Assembly (NCBI RefSeq): GCF_000515335.1
Contig: NZ_KI911563.1
Coordinates: 2,778,289 to 2,812,043 of the forward strand
Length of the DNA stretch: 33,755 bases
DNA from: Cohnella panacarvi Gsoil 349
GTDB lineage: Bacteria; Bacillota; Bacilli; Paenibacillales; Paenibacillaceae
Direction of reading: 5' to 3'
The notes under the pieces are model-generated. The model worked only from the letters and a program-made list of their open reading frames with translations. It was not told where the DNA came from and searched no databases. A program made the translations under genes and the position numbers. Positions 1-9,994 of the stretch are shown here, piece after piece. How positions within the stretch are numbered: position 1 is the stretch's first letter; each line of letters starts with the position of its first letter.

Positions 1-120
1 AAAGTTGAACCTTTATCGAAGAGCCTTTCGGCTCAATCTGTATTGCTGGTTTGTTCACCGAAGTGAACGTTTTATTACCGTAAATTACGCTCGATGTTCA
101 GTTTTCAAAGAACAAGCTTC
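1..120 (-). other. 5' leader of an rRNA operon (16S gene expected just beyond the left edge)
   Basis: Read on the minus strand, this stretch has the typical Firmicutes 16S leader layout. The boxA-like antitermination motif TGTTCTTTGAAAACT lies at 100-114. It is followed by a hairpin with a UUCG tetraloop (53-68) and a hairpin with a GAAA tetraloop (21-34). In B. subtilis lysS is followed by rRNA operons in the same orientation, which fits the position here. The 16S gene itself is not in the window, so its presence is inferred from the leader and the synteny. Confidence 0.8.
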
Positions 121-143
121 GTTGCTATTTCGTCTTTCATCTC

Positions 144-161
144 GCCGCCTCTTGAAGCGGC
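144..161 (-). other. Hairpin near the rRNA transcript start
   Basis: An inverted repeat (GCCGC arms, outer pairs extended by wobble) lies directly downstream of the -10 element of the predicted rRNA promoter. It would therefore be at or near the 5' end of the leader RNA. Its role is unknown. Confidence 0.4.
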
Positions 162-167
162 TTAAGT

Positions 168-197
168 AATATATCACGAATCAAAACCCGATTGCAA
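168..197 (-). promoter_or_regulatory. Predicted SigA promoter of the rRNA operon
   Basis: On the minus strand there is a -35 TTGCAA (192-197), an 18-bp spacer and a -10 TATATT (168-173). It lies between the lysS terminator and the boxA-bearing leader, exactly where an rRNA promoter belongs. Other promoters of the same operon could lie upstream, but I see no equally good second one. Confidence 0.65.
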
Positions 198-250
198 CCC
201 CTTATGCGAAGGAAATATACAACAAAGTTTAAACCCGTCCTTCGCAAATG

Positions 251-285
251 AAAAACCGGCCATCCGCCTACGCGAATAGCCGGTT
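251..285 (-). terminator. Rho-independent terminator of lysS
   Basis: On the minus strand, AACCGGC and GCCGGTT arms enclose a loop of about 20 nt and are followed by a short T-run. It begins 16 bp after the lysS stop codon and insulates lysS from the rRNA operon. Confidence 0.8.
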
Positions 286-301
286 CGATACCCTGTATTC
301 C

Positions 302-1834
<1,533 letters not shown>

Positions 1835-1840
1835 CTATAT

Positions 1841-1870
1841 CCTGCATAGTCCTGCAACGTCCTGCATCTT
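1841..1870. repeat. Three tandem 10-bp repeats in the lysS leader
   Basis: Three consecutive 10-bp units, each beginning CCTGCA on the plus strand, lie 28-57 bp upstream of the lysS start. On the mRNA strand each carries TGCAGGA. The array is too short to classify and may be chance or a small regulatory repeat. Confidence 0.45.
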
Positions 1871-1883
1871 TCCGATTAACAGG

Positions 1884-1909
1884 CAAAAAAGCTTCCCGAG
1901 GAAGCTTTC
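1884..1909 (-). terminator. Rho-independent terminator of greA
   Basis: On the minus strand a 9-bp perfect stem (AAAGCTTCC / GGAAGCTTT) with a 3-nt loop is followed by a T-run. It lies about 60 bp after the greA stop codon. Confidence 0.85.
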
Positions 1910-1969
1910 CATGCCGCTGTAGAGCATTGTTCGCGTTAATGTTGCGCGTCTTGCGGATAACCGCCGGTA

Positions 1970-2449
1970 TTATAATCTCTTGATATCGACAATTTTGTAT
2001 TGAATGATGCCCGCAGGAACGCTGACTTCAACCGTCGTACCTTTCTTCTTGCCGATGATCGCCTTGCCTACCGGGCTCTCGTTGGAGATCTTGTTCTGCA
2101 GCGGATCCGACTCCGCGGTGCCGACGATCGTATATTCCATCGTGTCGCGGAACTCCAGATCTTCTACGACAACCGTGGAGCCGATATTGACCGTCTCCAA
2201 GTCGATCTCATCGTTATTGATAATGCGCGCGTTGCGCAGCATCTTCTCTAGCGTAATAATGCGCCCTTCGATGAAGGCTTGTTCGTTCTTCGCATCCTCG
2301 TACTCCGAGTTCTCGCTGATATCGCCATATCCGATGGCGATCTTAATACGTTCTGCAACTTCACGGCGCTTGACCGATTTAAGGTTCTCAAGCTCGTCTT
2401 CCAGCTTCTTGAGCCCGTCGGGGGTCAGAAGGACTTCCTTATCGCTCAT
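1970..2449 (-). CDS. greA: Transcription elongation factor GreA
   Basis: GreA rescues backtracked RNA polymerase by stimulating cleavage of the nascent transcript in the secondary channel. The start is placed at the ATG giving [13 protein letters not shown] clear AGGAG lies 9 bases upstream, and the resulting 159 residues match the family length of about 158. The reading frame stays open for 53 more codons upstream (to 2608), but that extension has no family resemblance and no good ribosome binding site. The N-terminal coiled coil (about residues 1-75, including [19 protein letters not shown]) carries the acidic tip region [10 protein letters not shown] that acts in the cleavage reaction. The C-terminal FKBP-like domain ends in [16 protein letters not shown]. 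It is monocistronic here, with its own promoter and terminator. Confidence 0.97.
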   Translation of the reverse strand: MSDKEVLLTPDGLKKLEDELENLKSVKRREVAERIKIAIGYGDISENSEYEDAKNEQAFIEGRIITLEKMLRNARIINNDEIDLETVNIGSTVVVEDLEFRDTMEYTIVGTAESDPLQNKISNESPVGKAIIGKKKGTTVEVSVPAGIIQYKIVDIKRL

Positions 2450-2672
2450 TTCACCGATCTCCTGTCTGGAAAGGTTTTCAGGGTTGCTACTCCAATATAT
2501 GGCGGGCCATCGCTTACATGACTCCGAAGTTGGCGTCAGGAAGAGATTTTCTGAACCGTTCAGAACGGATGGATGAAACAGGCACCCATTGCTGAACGAC
2601 CTCGGCATCCAACGACTATCGCCTTGCGTAAGGTTGATTTCGGCCGTTAATACTTGAGGTCTCGCGAATATT
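2450..2672 (-). promoter_or_regulatory. Long 5' leader of greA
   Basis: The predicted transcript start near 2672 leaves about 220 nt of untranslated leader before the greA ATG. It holds a perfect 7-bp inverted repeat with a 3-nt loop (2549-2565, arms TTCTGAA/TTCAGAA). I recognise no known riboswitch or T-box motif. The inverted repeat has no T-run behind it, so it is not a standard terminator. Any regulatory role is inference from length and structure only. Confidence 0.4.
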
Positions 2673-2679
2673 GGTTCTG

Positions 2680-2708
2680 ATTATATTTCAACCCCTGAAA
2701 AATGTCAA
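2680..2708 (-). promoter_or_regulatory. Consensus SigA promoter of greA
   Basis: On the minus strand a perfect -35 TTGACA (2703-2708), a 17-bp spacer and a perfect -10 TATAAT (2680-2685) are present. It lies just after the dusB stop codon, so greA is expressed independently of the folate operon. Confidence 0.9.
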
Positions 2709-2742
2709 TTCGCGGAAGCGATTGGTTTGTAAACGCTTCAAT

Positions 2743-3759
2743 TCAATGTACGGCCGTCTGCGCGGTTTCCGCCGCGTCCGCCAACTGCTGCTCGACGTTC
2801 CTGACGTATTCCTCCAGAATCGACTGCACGCCGTTACGCGTCGTCAGATCCATGATCGAATCCTTCACGCGCGCGGAATCCGGCAATCCCTTCAAATACC
2901 AAGCTAAGTGCTTGCGCATCTCCCTTACCGCGACGCTTTCTCCCTTAAGGTCGGATAGACGGTCGAGGTGAAGCATCGCGATGCGGATTTTCTCGGCCGG
3001 GGTCGGATCGGGAAGCAGTTCTCCAGTCGTGAGAAAATGAACCGTTCGATACAGCATCCAAGGGTTGCCGAGCGCGCCGCGTCCGATCATGACGCCGTCG
3101 ACGCCGGTATGTTCGAGCATTCTCTGCGCATCCTCGGGCGTGAATACGTCGCCGTTGCCGATGACCGGGATTTTCACGGCTTGCTTCACGTCGCGGATAA
3201 TGTCCCAGTTCGCTACGCCGGTGTAAAGCTGCTCGCGCGTGCGTCCATGGACGCTGACCGCGGCGCCCCCCGCGCGTTCGACCGCTTGCGCGTTCTCGAC
3301 CGCGTAAATGTGCTCGTCGTCCCAGCCGATGCGCATTTTCACCGTAACCGGCTTTTTCGCGGCATCCGCGGCATACGACACCATCTCGTATATTTTCTTC
3401 GGATCGAGCAGCCATCTGGCGCCCGCGTCGCATTTCGTGACTTTCGGCACGGGACAGCCCATGTTGATGTCGATAATGTCGGCGTTCGTGTTCTGATCGA
3501 CGAATTTGACCGCTTCGACAAGAGACTCCTTGTCCCCGCCGAAAATTTGCAGGCTTAGCGGTTTCTCGCGCTCGTCGACGAACAGCATCTCCAGCGTGCG
3601 CTGGTTGCCGTGCAGGATCGCTTTGTCGCTGACCATCTCCGCGCAGACGAGTCCGCAGCCGAATTCTTTGGCGATCAGCCGGAAAGCCGGATTGCAGACG
3701 CCCGCCATCGGGGCGAGCACGACTTTGTTGTTCATTTGAACGTTACCTATTTTTAACAC
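2743..3759 (-). CDS. dusB: tRNA-dihydrouridine synthase, DusB/YacF type
   Basis: This FMN-dependent enzyme reduces specific uridines in the tRNA D-loop to dihydrouridine using NADPH. The protein has 338 residues with a TIM-barrel N-terminal part. FMN-binding and catalytic motifs are visible: VLAPMAGVCNPAFR at the start, the conserved NMGCPVPK with Cys102 as the likely catalytic acid, VKMRIGW, SVHGRTREQLYTG, and IGNGDVF...GVMIGRGALGNPW. The start is GTG, with AAGGAG 9 bases upstream lying inside the last codons of folK, so the two genes are coupled. It is the last gene of the pabB-folK operon. In B. subtilis a small regulator gene (yazB) stands between folK and this gene. It is absent here. 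Confidence 0.95.
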   Translation of the reverse strand: MLKIGNVQMNNKVVLAPMAGVCNPAFRLIAKEFGCGLVCAEMVSDKAILHGNQRTLEMLFVDEREKPLSLQIFGGDKESLVEAVKFVDQNTNADIIDINMGCPVPKVTKCDAGARWLLDPKKIYEMVSYAADAAKKPVTVKMRIGWDDEHIYAVENAQAVERAGGAAVSVHGRTREQLYTGVANWDIIRDVKQAVKIPVIGNGDVFTPEDAQRMLEHTGVDGVMIGRGALGNPWMLYRTVHFLTTGELLPDPTPAEKIRIAMLHLDRLSDLKGESVAVREMRKHLAWYLKGLPDSARVKDSIMDLTTRNGVQSILEEYVRNVEQQLADAAETAQTAVH

Positions 3760-3765
3760 TTTGTC

Positions 3766-4287
3766 TCACTCCTTCCGTACGACGAATGATAGATCTCGGC
3801 TCCAATTCGCCCATTCCTTGACTCCTTCTTGCTCAAGAGACATCCCGCCTAGCTCGCTCGACCACGGAAAGTCCCTTCCCTTCGGCCATACGTCGCGCAG
3901 CGGAACCAGCACGAATGCCCGCTCACCCATACGGGGATGCGGGAGCGTTAATTCCGGCGTGTTCATGCTCGTCTCTCCGACGAGCAGCAAATCCAGATCG
4001 ATGATCCTCGGACCAAACCGCACGTCGCGCACGCGGCCCATCTCTTGTTCGATCCCGAGCAATCGCCTAAGCAGCTCGAGCGGCGTCCGCTGCGTTCCGA
4101 CCTTGGCGACCAAATTCAGAAAGGAAGGTTGGTCCTTATATCCCACCGGCGCCGTCTCGTACACCCGCGATATCGCATGAAGCTCGATCCCCGATTCGGA
4201 TGCCAGCTTGCTTAGCGCGCCGCGCAGCGACGCTTCGCGATCGCCTAGGTTGGCGCCAAGCGCCACATATGCTTCCTGCATGATCAT
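3766..4287 (-). CDS. folK: HPPK (6-hydroxymethyl-7,8-dihydropterin pyrophosphokinase)
   Basis: HPPK transfers pyrophosphate from ATP to 6-hydroxymethyl-dihydropterin, giving the substrate of FolP. The 173 residues include the family signatures: YVALGANLGDR at the N-terminus, the loop SRVYETAPVGYKDQPSFLN, and the ATP/Mg-binding GPRIIDLDLLL (the two Asp residues bind magnesium). The ATG directly abuts the TGA of folB, with GAGG 5 bases upstream. A second in-frame ATG two codons later is possible. The stop codon is 6 bp before dusB. Confidence 0.97.
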   Translation of the reverse strand: MIMQEAYVALGANLGDREASLRGALSKLASESGIELHAISRVYETAPVGYKDQPSFLNLVAKVGTQRTPLELLRRLLGIEQEMGRVRDVRFGPRIIDLDLLLVGETSMNTPELTLPHPRMGERAFVLVPLRDVWPKGRDFPWSSELGGMSLEQEGVKEWANWSRDLSFVVRKE

Positions 4288-4680
4288 TCAATCCTCTGCG
4301 GATACGATAGTCCCGTCCGGGCCCCGTCGTCTCCGAAGCTCTACGGTCACGCCATCGAACGTTATATCGAAAGGCGGATTCGGCTTCGTGACGGATACCG
4401 TCATTTCGATGATACTAGTATACGTACCGAGCACCGCCGATGCAATGTTGTGCGCCAGCGTCTCGATCAGCTTCACGTGCGGGCCTTCGACAATCTCTTT
4501 CACGAGCGCGTGGACGTCGGCATAATTCACCGTATCTTGCACGTCGTCGGATTTCGCCGCGCGATCCAAGTCCAGCCGCATGTCGAGATCGACGTAATAC
4601 TTCTGGCCCAGCCGATTCTCCTCCGGAATCACTCCGTGATAACCGAAGAACACCATACGTTTCAGCAGCATGCGATCCAT
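4288..4680 (-). CDS. folB: Dihydroneopterin aldolase
   Basis: FolB cleaves 7,8-dihydroneopterin to 6-hydroxymethyl-dihydropterin and glycolaldehyde in folate synthesis. The 130 residues show the usual FolB layout: MVFFGYHGVIPEE at the start (with the conserved Tyr-His-Gly and Glu), the central DTVNYADVHALVKEIVEG, the catalytic-Glu-containing LIETLAHNIA, and the VTKPNPP motif carrying the conserved Lys. It starts 1 bp after the folP stop, with a GGGGAGAG ribosome binding site formed by the end of folP, and its own stop abuts the folK start. Slightly longer than the typical 120 residues because of a short C-terminal tail. Confidence 0.96.
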   Translation of the reverse strand: MDRMLLKRMVFFGYHGVIPEENRLGQKYYVDLDMRLDLDRAAKSDDVQDTVNYADVHALVKEIVEGPHVKLIETLAHNIASAVLGTYTSIIEMTVSVTKPNPPFDITFDGVTVELRRRRGPDGTIVSAED

Positions 4681-4681
4681 G

Positions 4682-5533
4682 TTACTCTCTCCCCGCCTGG
4701 CGATATACGATAGCGTCCGTCATGGCCGCTACCCGCTTCATCTGTTTAATGTCGTGTACCCGCATGACTTGGCAGCCTTGGGCGATGCCGAGAGCCACCG
4801 TGGCTCCCGTGCCTTCGACAGCGTCGTCCGGCGCCACGTCCAGCGTCTGGCGAATGAACGTCTTGCGGGATGTTCCCAGCAACACGGGGTAGCCTAATGC
4901 CGCGACTTCGTCCAATCGGCCCATGAGTTCGATGTTCTCGTCGTAGTTTTTCGCGAATCCGATGCCCGGATCGAGCCAGATATGATCGGCGGCGACGCCG
5001 GCATCCGCAGCGATCCGCACGCATTCGCGCAGATCGTTCAGCACGTCGGGGACGAAATCCGCGTAATCGCGCGCCTCGCGGTTGTGCGTGAGAATGACCG
5101 GAGCGCCGTATTGCGCCGAAACTTTCGCAATGTCCGGATCTCTCCGGAAACCCCACACGTCGTTGACGATGTGCGCCCCCGCTTCGAGAGCTTGCCGCGC
5201 GGTCTCCGCTTTATAAGTGTCGACGCTGATCGGCAAGCGTACCGCTTCGCGAACCGCCCGAATAACGGGAATAATGCGCCGAAGCTCTTCTTCGAACGAC
5301 ACCGCTTCGTGCCCCGGGCGCGTCGATTCGCCGCCGATGTCGATAATGTCCGCGCCTTCCGCCGCCATCTGCCGCGCCCGCTCCACCGCGGCTTCCACCC
5401 GGTCATACCGTCCTCCGTCGGAGAACGAGTCGGGCGTGGCGTTGAGAATGCCCATGATCAGCGTGCGATGGCCGAGCGTCAGCGTCAGGCCGTCTCGAAA
5501 GCGATATTGTCGTTCATAAAATGTCGGTTTCAT
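4682..5533 (-). CDS. folP: Dihydropteroate synthase
   Basis: DHPS condenses 6-hydroxymethyl-dihydropterin pyrophosphate with p-aminobenzoate to give dihydropteroate. It is the sulfonamide target. The 283 residues form a TIM barrel with the two hallmark signatures GILNATPDSFSDGG (about residues 28-41) and DIGGESTRPG (about 66-75). Further conserved motifs are SVDTYK, ahead of HIVNDVWG, then LDPGIGFAKN, GTSRKTFI and the terminal MRVHD with the conserved Arg and His. The ATG overlaps the pabC stop by 4 bp (ATGA). All three folate-pterin steps (folP, folB, folK) are contiguous here. Confidence 0.98.
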   Translation of the reverse strand: MKPTFYERQYRFRDGLTLTLGHRTLIMGILNATPDSFSDGGRYDRVEAAVERARQMAAEGADIIDIGGESTRPGHEAVSFEEELRRIIPVIRAVREAVRLPISVDTYKAETARQALEAGAHIVNDVWGFRRDPDIAKVSAQYGAPVILTHNREARDYADFVPDVLNDLRECVRIAADAGVAADHIWLDPGIGFAKNYDENIELMGRLDEVAALGYPVLLGTSRKTFIRQTLDVAPDDAVEGTGATVALGIAQGCQVMRVHDIKQMKRVAAMTDAIVYRQAGRE

Positions 5534-6414
5534 AGCCCGCTCGTTCCTTCCGCGCGATTCCGATACAGCCGCATCAGCCGCGAAGTGGTTGGTCCGATCG
5601 CCGCGGTTCCCCCGGGATGGCAGCCCTTGCCCCGCTCATCCTCCAAGCGAGTCACCGGAACGATCTCTTGGATCGAACTCGTGAGGAACACTTCGTCCGC
5701 AGCCGTAAGTTCTTCCCAACGATATAATCCTTGGCGCACCGGCAATCCAATCTCCGCCGCCAGCTCCAGAACAAAGCCCCGGGTGATGCCCGGCAGCAAC
5801 CCCGTTTCCTCGGAGGGCGTATACAGGATGCCGTCCGTCAGCCAGAACACGTTGCTGACCATACCTTCGACGATATGCCCGCCGCCGTCCGCGAACAGCC
5901 CTTCCGTGCCCGCTCCCGCTCCGGCGGCCGCGAGCTCGCGCTTTGCCACTATATTGTTCATATAATGGAACGATTTTAAACGGATGGCGCTCTCTGGCGT
6001 GCTGCGCGGCTGCTTGAGCAGACGCAGCGTCTTGCCGCCCCGAGTATCCGGATGGTCCGGCGCGAGCGACTTCGCGTAGATGATCTCGTTCGGCCGTTCG
6101 TACGCTTCCCCAGGCAAGCCGATCGCGCCTTCGCCGGCCGACACCGACAAGCGGATATACCCGTCGCCCAGGTCGTTCGCTTCGAGCAGCCGCGCGATAC
6201 GTTGCCCGAGCCCGGCCTCGTCAAGCTCGTATGCGATGCCAAGCAACTCGCACCCTGCCCGCAGCCTGGCCGCATGCCGATCCAGAAGCCACGGCTCGCC
6301 GCCGTAAGTCCGGAACGTCTCGAACAAACCCATTCCGTACAAAAAACCGTGATCGAATGCAGAGATCACGGTCGTCTTGCCGTCGGTTACTTGTCCGTTC
6401 CACAGCAGCTTCAT
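5530..6414 (-). CDS. pabC: Aminodeoxychorismate lyase (PLP fold type IV)
   Basis: PabC eliminates pyruvate from 4-amino-4-deoxychorismate to yield p-aminobenzoate. The 294 residues carry fold-type-IV aminotransferase features: [18 protein letters not shown] near the N-terminus, the likely PLP Lys in [15 protein letters not shown] (about residue 147), [18 protein letters not shown] and the phosphate-binding [13 protein letters not shown]-amino-acid or branched-chain aminotransferase would look similar, but its place between pabA and folP settles the assignment. The start overlaps the pabA stop by ATGA. Confidence 0.94.
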   Translation of the reverse strand: MKLLWNGQVTDGKTTVISAFDHGFLYGMGLFETFRTYGGEPWLLDRHAARLRAGCELLGIAYELDEAGLGQRIARLLEANDLGDGYIRLSVSAGEGAIGLPGEAYERPNEIIYAKSLAPDHPDTRGGKTLRLLKQPRSTPESAIRLKSFHYMNNIVAKRELAAAGAGAGTEGLFADGGGHIVEGMVSNVFWLTDGILYTPSEETGLLPGITRGFVLELAAEIGLPVRQGLYRWEELTAADEVFLTSSIQEIVPVTRLEDERGKGCHPGGTAAIGPTTSRLMRLYRNRAEGTSGL

Positions 6415-6992
6415 TGTCTGATTCCCGACTTATGGTTAAGGAAATTTCTCAGCAGCTTCAGTCCGTCTTCCGTCATGATCGACTCCGGATGGAATTGCAC
6501 GCCTTCGACGACGTATTCCTTATGGCGCAGCCCCATGATCAGTCCGTCGCTCGTCTGGGCGCTGATCTCGAGGCAATCGGGCAGCGTGTCGCGCTTTACG
6601 ATCAGCGAATGGTAACGGGTAGCCGTAAAAGGAGAGCCGATCCCTTCGAAAATCGTCTTGCCGTCGTGCGTAATGTCGGACGTCTTGCCGTGCATCAGTT
6701 GGTCCGCGCGAATCACGTCGCCGCCGAACGCCTGTCCGATCGCTTGATGCCCGAGGCACACGCCGAAGATCGGAATCTCTCCCTTGAACCGCTCCAGCAG
6801 CGCAAGGCTTATGCCCGCTTCGTTAGGCGTACACGGCCCCGGAGATATGAGAATGTGATCCGGCGCCAGCTTCTCGATGCCTTCCAGATCGATCTCGTCG
6901 TTGCGATGCACGACGATCTCCTCGCCTAGCTCGCCTAAGTATTGAACCAGGTTATACGTGAACGAATCATAATTGTCGATGACCAGTATCAT
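6411..6992 (-). CDS. pabA: Glutamine amidotransferase subunit of aminodeoxychorismate synthase
   Basis: PabA hydrolyses glutamine and passes ammonia to PabB. In B. subtilis the orthologue also serves anthranilate synthase, and such dual use is possible here. The class I amidotransferase triad is visible: Cys in [11 protein letters not shown], and His and Glu in [12 protein letters not shown]. The start is the ATG giving [11 protein letters not shown]. It has a strong GGGAGGAG 8 bases upstream and overlaps the pabB TGA as ATGA. An in-frame ATG six codons upstream (7010) would place this ribosome binding site inside the gene and is rejected. The length is 193 residues, typical for the family. 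Confidence 0.96.
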   Translation of the reverse strand: MILVIDNYDSFTYNLVQYLGELGEEIVVHRNDEIDLEGIEKLAPDHILISPGPCTPNEAGISLALLERFKGEIPIFGVCLGHQAIGQAFGGDVIRADQLMHGKTSDITHDGKTIFEGIGSPFTATRYHSLIVKRDTLPDCLEISAQTSDGLIMGLRHKEYVVEGVQFHPESIMTEDGLKLLRNFLNHKSGIRQ

Positions 6993-8569
6993 AACGGCTT
7001 CTCCTCCCATCTCTCTCCGTACTGCACCGCTTTCCAGAGCGCCTTCGCCTTGTTCAGGCTTTCATAGAACTCCCGCTCCGGAACAGAGTCGATCACGATG
7101 CCCGCCCCCGCTTGAATGTGGCAGACGCCTTCTTGCATCGCGATCGTACGAATAATAATATTAAATTCCATATTCCCGCTGTAGTCAATCCACCCGAGCG
7201 AGCCCGTGTACGGCCCTCTGCGGGTCGGCTCCAGCTCCTCGATGATTTCCATCGTGCGGATTTTGGGCGCTCCGGTGATCGTCCCTCCGGGGAACACCGC
7301 CGCCAGTACGTCGAAGGCGTCTTTGCCGCGCGCGATCCGACCTTCGACCTGAGAGACTAGATGCATGACATGGGAATAACGTTCCACCGTCATCAGCTCC
7401 GGTACTTTGACCGAGCCGTATTCGGATACGCGTCCAAGGTCGTTGCGCTCCAGGTCGACGAGCATGACGTGCTCGGCGCGTTCCTTCTCGCTGCCGAGCA
7501 GCTCGTCCTCCAGCGCGCGATCCTCCTCCGGCGTGCGCCCGCGGCGGCGGGTACCCGCGATCGGCCGCGTGGACAGCTTGCCGCCATCGAGCTTCACGAG
7601 CAGCTCGGGCGACGCGCTTACGAGCGCGAACGAAGGCGTGCGCAGCATGCCCATGTAAGGAGAGGGATTAACGAGTCTTAACCATTCGTACAAGGATTCC
7701 GGCGGAACGTCGACGGGTCTGCTCTGGCGCACGGCCAAGTTCACTTGGAACACGTCTCCCTGGGCAATGTACGCCTGTATACGCCGAACCGCTTGCTCGT
7801 ATTCGGCTTTCGTCATCGAAGTCGTGAGTCCGGGCAAGCTCTCTACGTCGATCTGCAGCTGATCCTCCGCCATCGTAGCCAGCATCTCGCGGTGTCTCTG
7901 CCACGCGCTCGGTTCATCGCTAATAGCCGCCCAACCTCGCCACTGGCTCTCCATCATCGCCGCGCGCCGCCCGGCCGCTTCGTACCGATCGACTAAACCA
8001 GCCTCTCCCGCCGCCACGGGTACATGGACCGCGCAATATACCGCATGCTCTTGGTGGTCGACGATCCATAGCTCCTCGAATCGCAGGAACACGTAATCGG
8101 GAATGCCCGAATCGTCCGCCGCGAGTACCGGCAGCCGCTCCAAGCTGCGCACGATATCGTAGCTCCATAAACCGATCGCGCCGCCGACGCAATCCGGCAA
8201 CCCCTCCGGCTTAGGACTCGTCCAGCCTTGCATCCATTGCCGCACTTGCCGGAGAGGTTCTCCTTCGCTTTCGCTAACCGCGGGCCAACCGCCATCTCCA
8301 TCAGATTCAAGCACGCGCGCGCGATCGCCTTTGCCCTCGATCGCCGATACCGGCGTTAACCCCGCCACCGTGTAACGTCCGCCTTTGCCGCTCTCCAGCA
8401 AGCACGCATAAGCCGATGCATCCTGCCAGAAGCGATCCCAGAATAAAGGCGTCGCCGCCTCATCCCGATCGATAACGAGCTTCCTCACGAAGGGGAGAAG
8501 CGTATAGTCGACTCCGCCGTCCCGGGATGCTAGCCACCTTGTCCACTGTTCATATGAAATGAGTTCCAC
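6989..8569 (-). CDS. pabB: Aminodeoxychorismate synthase component I, PIAGT type
   Basis: PabB converts chorismate plus ammonia to 4-amino-4-deoxychorismate. I place the start at GTG 8569 (526 residues). A GAGGGG lies 8 bases upstream of it, whereas the longer frame opens with TTG at 8614 and has no ribosome binding site. The chorismate-binding C-terminal half shows [39 protein letters not shown] and MEFNIIIRT. The active-site motif reads PIAGT (7550-7564), as in TrpE, and not the PIKGT of E. coli PabB. A PIAGT class of PabB is known, and the folate-operon context supports PabB over TrpE. It heads the operon. I see no clear promoter upstream. Confidence 0.9.
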   Translation of the reverse strand: MELISYEQWTRWLASRDGGVDYTLLPFVRKLVIDRDEAATPLFWDRFWQDASAYACLLESGKGGRYTVAGLTPVSAIEGKGDRARVLESDGDGGWPAVSESEGEPLRQVRQWMQGWTSPKPEGLPDCVGGAIGLWSYDIVRSLERLPVLAADDSGIPDYVFLRFEELWIVDHQEHAVYCAVHVPVAAGEAGLVDRYEAAGRRAAMMESQWRGWAAISDEPSAWQRHREMLATMAEDQLQIDVESLPGLTTSMTKAEYEQAVRRIQAYIAQGDVFQVNLAVRQSRPVDVPPESLYEWLRLVNPSPYMGMLRTPSFALVSASPELLVKLDGGKLSTRPIAGTRRRGRTPEEDRALEDELLGSEKERAEHVMLVDLERNDLGRVSEYGSVKVPELMTVERYSHVMHLVSQVEGRIARGKDAFDVLAAVFPGGTITGAPKIRTMEIIEELEPTRRGPYTGSLGWIDYSGNMEFNIIIRTIAMQEGVCHIQAGAGIVIDSVPEREFYESLNKAKALWKAVQYGERWEEKPL

Positions 8570-8737
8570 GTACGGTGCCCCTCTGCCAATCTCTATGTAA
8601 GCAGAATACCACAAATCCCGACATCCATGCGCGAACGGAATAGGAGGCGATTATGACGTAGCCTTCTTACGCAGGATATGAGTTGCCGCCGCACTGATCC
8701 ATTGTCTGAATTCGGCATGAGCATCTAGACAGACAAG

Positions 8738-8916
8738 ACCTGCATAAGTACATTCTTTTACCCCGCTACACGGCCTTAGAACGCCATCAGTTGCAAAAGT
8801 ACAGGTAAATTCCGCCGTTATGCCTACCGAGGTGATAAACGGAATAATTACCTGCAATTTCGCAGGTATCCCGACCCTTCCTCTGGAATTGAAAAAACAC
8901 CTGCACCCTTGCAGGT
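8738..8916. repeat. Four-unit palindrome element (ACCTGC/GCAGGT type)
   Basis: Four 18-bp units with 6-nt arm, 6-nt centre and 6-nt arm begin at 8738, 8789, 8850 and 8899, giving steps of 51, 61 and 49 bp. The last two are perfect palindromes (ACCTGC...GCAGGT). The first two have one degenerate arm each. The spacer between units 1 and 2 contains CTAC at 8766-8769, about 20 bp before the next unit, as in the other two palindrome loci of the window. The element fills most of the gap between the cysK terminator and pabB. The rest of that gap (8570-8737) holds nothing I can name. An open minus-strand frame across it looks non-coding. Confidence 0.7.
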
Positions 8917-8947
8917 ATTTCCGAGTCATCCACTTCCCATATCCACG

Positions 8948-8985
8948 CAAAAACAGCCGAGACGGGTTACGGCCCGTTCGGCTGT
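8948..8985 (-). terminator. Rho-independent terminator of cysK
   Basis: On the minus strand there is a long stem (ACAGCCGA/TCGGCTGT outer arms plus an inner ACGGG/CCCGT pair) followed by TTTTT. It begins about 15 bp after the cysK stop. Confidence 0.92.
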
Positions 8986-8999
8986 CAGCAGATGCGAAA

Positions 9000-9941
9000 T
9001 TAGTTCTCGAAGTTGAACAGAGGCGTGCTCAGGTAACGCTCGCCGTTGGAAGGGACGATCGCGACGACGCGTTTGCCTGCGCCCAGTTCCTTAGCGATCT
9101 TGAGAGCGGCGTTGATTGCAGCGCCGGAGGAGATGCCGACAAGCAGACCTTCTTGCTTAGCTACGGTGCGAGCCGTCTCGAACGCTTCGTCGTTCTCGAT
9201 CGTTACGACGCGGTCGTACACTTCGCGGTTCAGAATTTCCGGAATGAAGTTAGCGCCGATGCCTTGGATCTTATGAGGACCGGGGCCGCCGCCGGACAAC
9301 AACGGGGATCCCGCAGGCTCAACCGCTACCACTTGGATGTTAGGGAAGCTCTTCTTCAGAACTTCGCCGGCGCCGGAGATCGTGCCGCCCGTGCCGATAC
9401 CCGCTACGAACGCATCCAGCTTGCCGTCGAGGGAGTTGATCGCTTCGACGATCTCAGGACCCGTCGTCTCGCGGTGGATCTTGACGTTCGCTTGGTTCTT
9501 GAACTGTTGCGGGAGGAAGTAGCTTGGGTTCTCGCGAACGATCTCTTCCGCTTTCTTAACCGCGCCGTTCATGCCTTCGGAACCCGGAGTCAGAACGAGC
9601 TCTGCGCCGTAAGCGCGAAGCAGGTTGCGACGCTCCAAGCTCATCGTCTCGGGCATAACGAGAATCGCGCGGTAGCCTTTAGCCGCCGCGACCATCGCAA
9701 GGCCGATACCGGTGTTGCCGCTCGTAGGCTCTACGATCGTGCTTTCGCCCGGCTTGATGATGCCTTGTTGCTCCGCTACTTCGACCATGCTGATCGCGAT
9801 GCGGTCTTTAACGCTCGAACCCGGGTTCTGGTATTCAAGCTTAACGTAGATTTCCGCGCTGCCTTCCGGCACGATGCGGTTCAGTCTTACGAGCGGCGTA
9901 TCGCCGATTAGCTGGGTCACGTTCTGGACAATCTTAGCCAT
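9000..9941 (-). CDS. cysK: Cysteine synthase A (O-acetylserine sulfhydrylase)
   Basis: CysK makes cysteine from O-acetylserine and sulfide with PLP as cofactor. The 313 residues show the full family pattern: [11 protein letters not shown], the PLP Lys45 in [11 protein letters not shown], the substrate loop [13 protein letters not shown], the phosphate-binding [10 protein letters not shown], the GIGANFIP region, and GISSGAA with the Ser contacting the PLP ring nitrogen. A GGGAGG ribosome binding site precedes the ATG. In Bacillales it may also bind the regulator CymR. It has its own promoter and strong terminator, so it is a single-gene unit placed between the prsA-like gene and pabB, as in B. 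subtilis. Confidence 0.98.
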   Translation of the reverse strand: MAKIVQNVTQLIGDTPLVRLNRIVPEGSAEIYVKLEYQNPGSSVKDRIAISMVEVAEQQGIIKPGESTIVEPTSGNTGIGLAMVAAAKGYRAILVMPETMSLERRNLLRAYGAELVLTPGSEGMNGAVKKAEEIVRENPSYFLPQQFKNQANVKIHRETTGPEIVEAINSLDGKLDAFVAGIGTGGTISGAGEVLKKSFPNIQVVAVEPAGSPLLSGGGPGPHKIQGIGANFIPEILNREVYDRVVTIENDEAFETARTVAKQEGLLVGISSGAAINAALKIAKELGAGKRVVAIVPSNGERYLSTPLFNFEN

Positions 9942-9994
9942 TGAATGAGTTCCCTCCCGTTATGAATGCGGTCTTGCCGCCTCGGTGCGTTAAT

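Noticed and set aside
2450..2608. N-terminal extension of GreA by 53 residues
   Set aside because: The family start and a strong AGGAG both point to 2449. The extension has no homology and lies in the leader.
2728..2740. Possible CcpA (cre) site TGTAAACGCTTCA before the greA promoter
   Set aside because: It is one base short of the cre consensus spacing and does not preserve the second half-site. Catabolite control of greA would be unexpected.
8651..8950. Minus-strand open frame of 99 codons upstream of pabB
   Set aside because: It consists largely of the palindrome element and part of the cysK terminator. It has a Cys-rich low-complexity product, no ribosome binding site and no recognisable family.
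8820..9911. Long plus-strand open frame opposite cysK (363 codons)
   Set aside because: It is the mirror of the strongly biased cysK codon use, as with similar frames opposite lysS and the lactonase gene. No start signals or family features.
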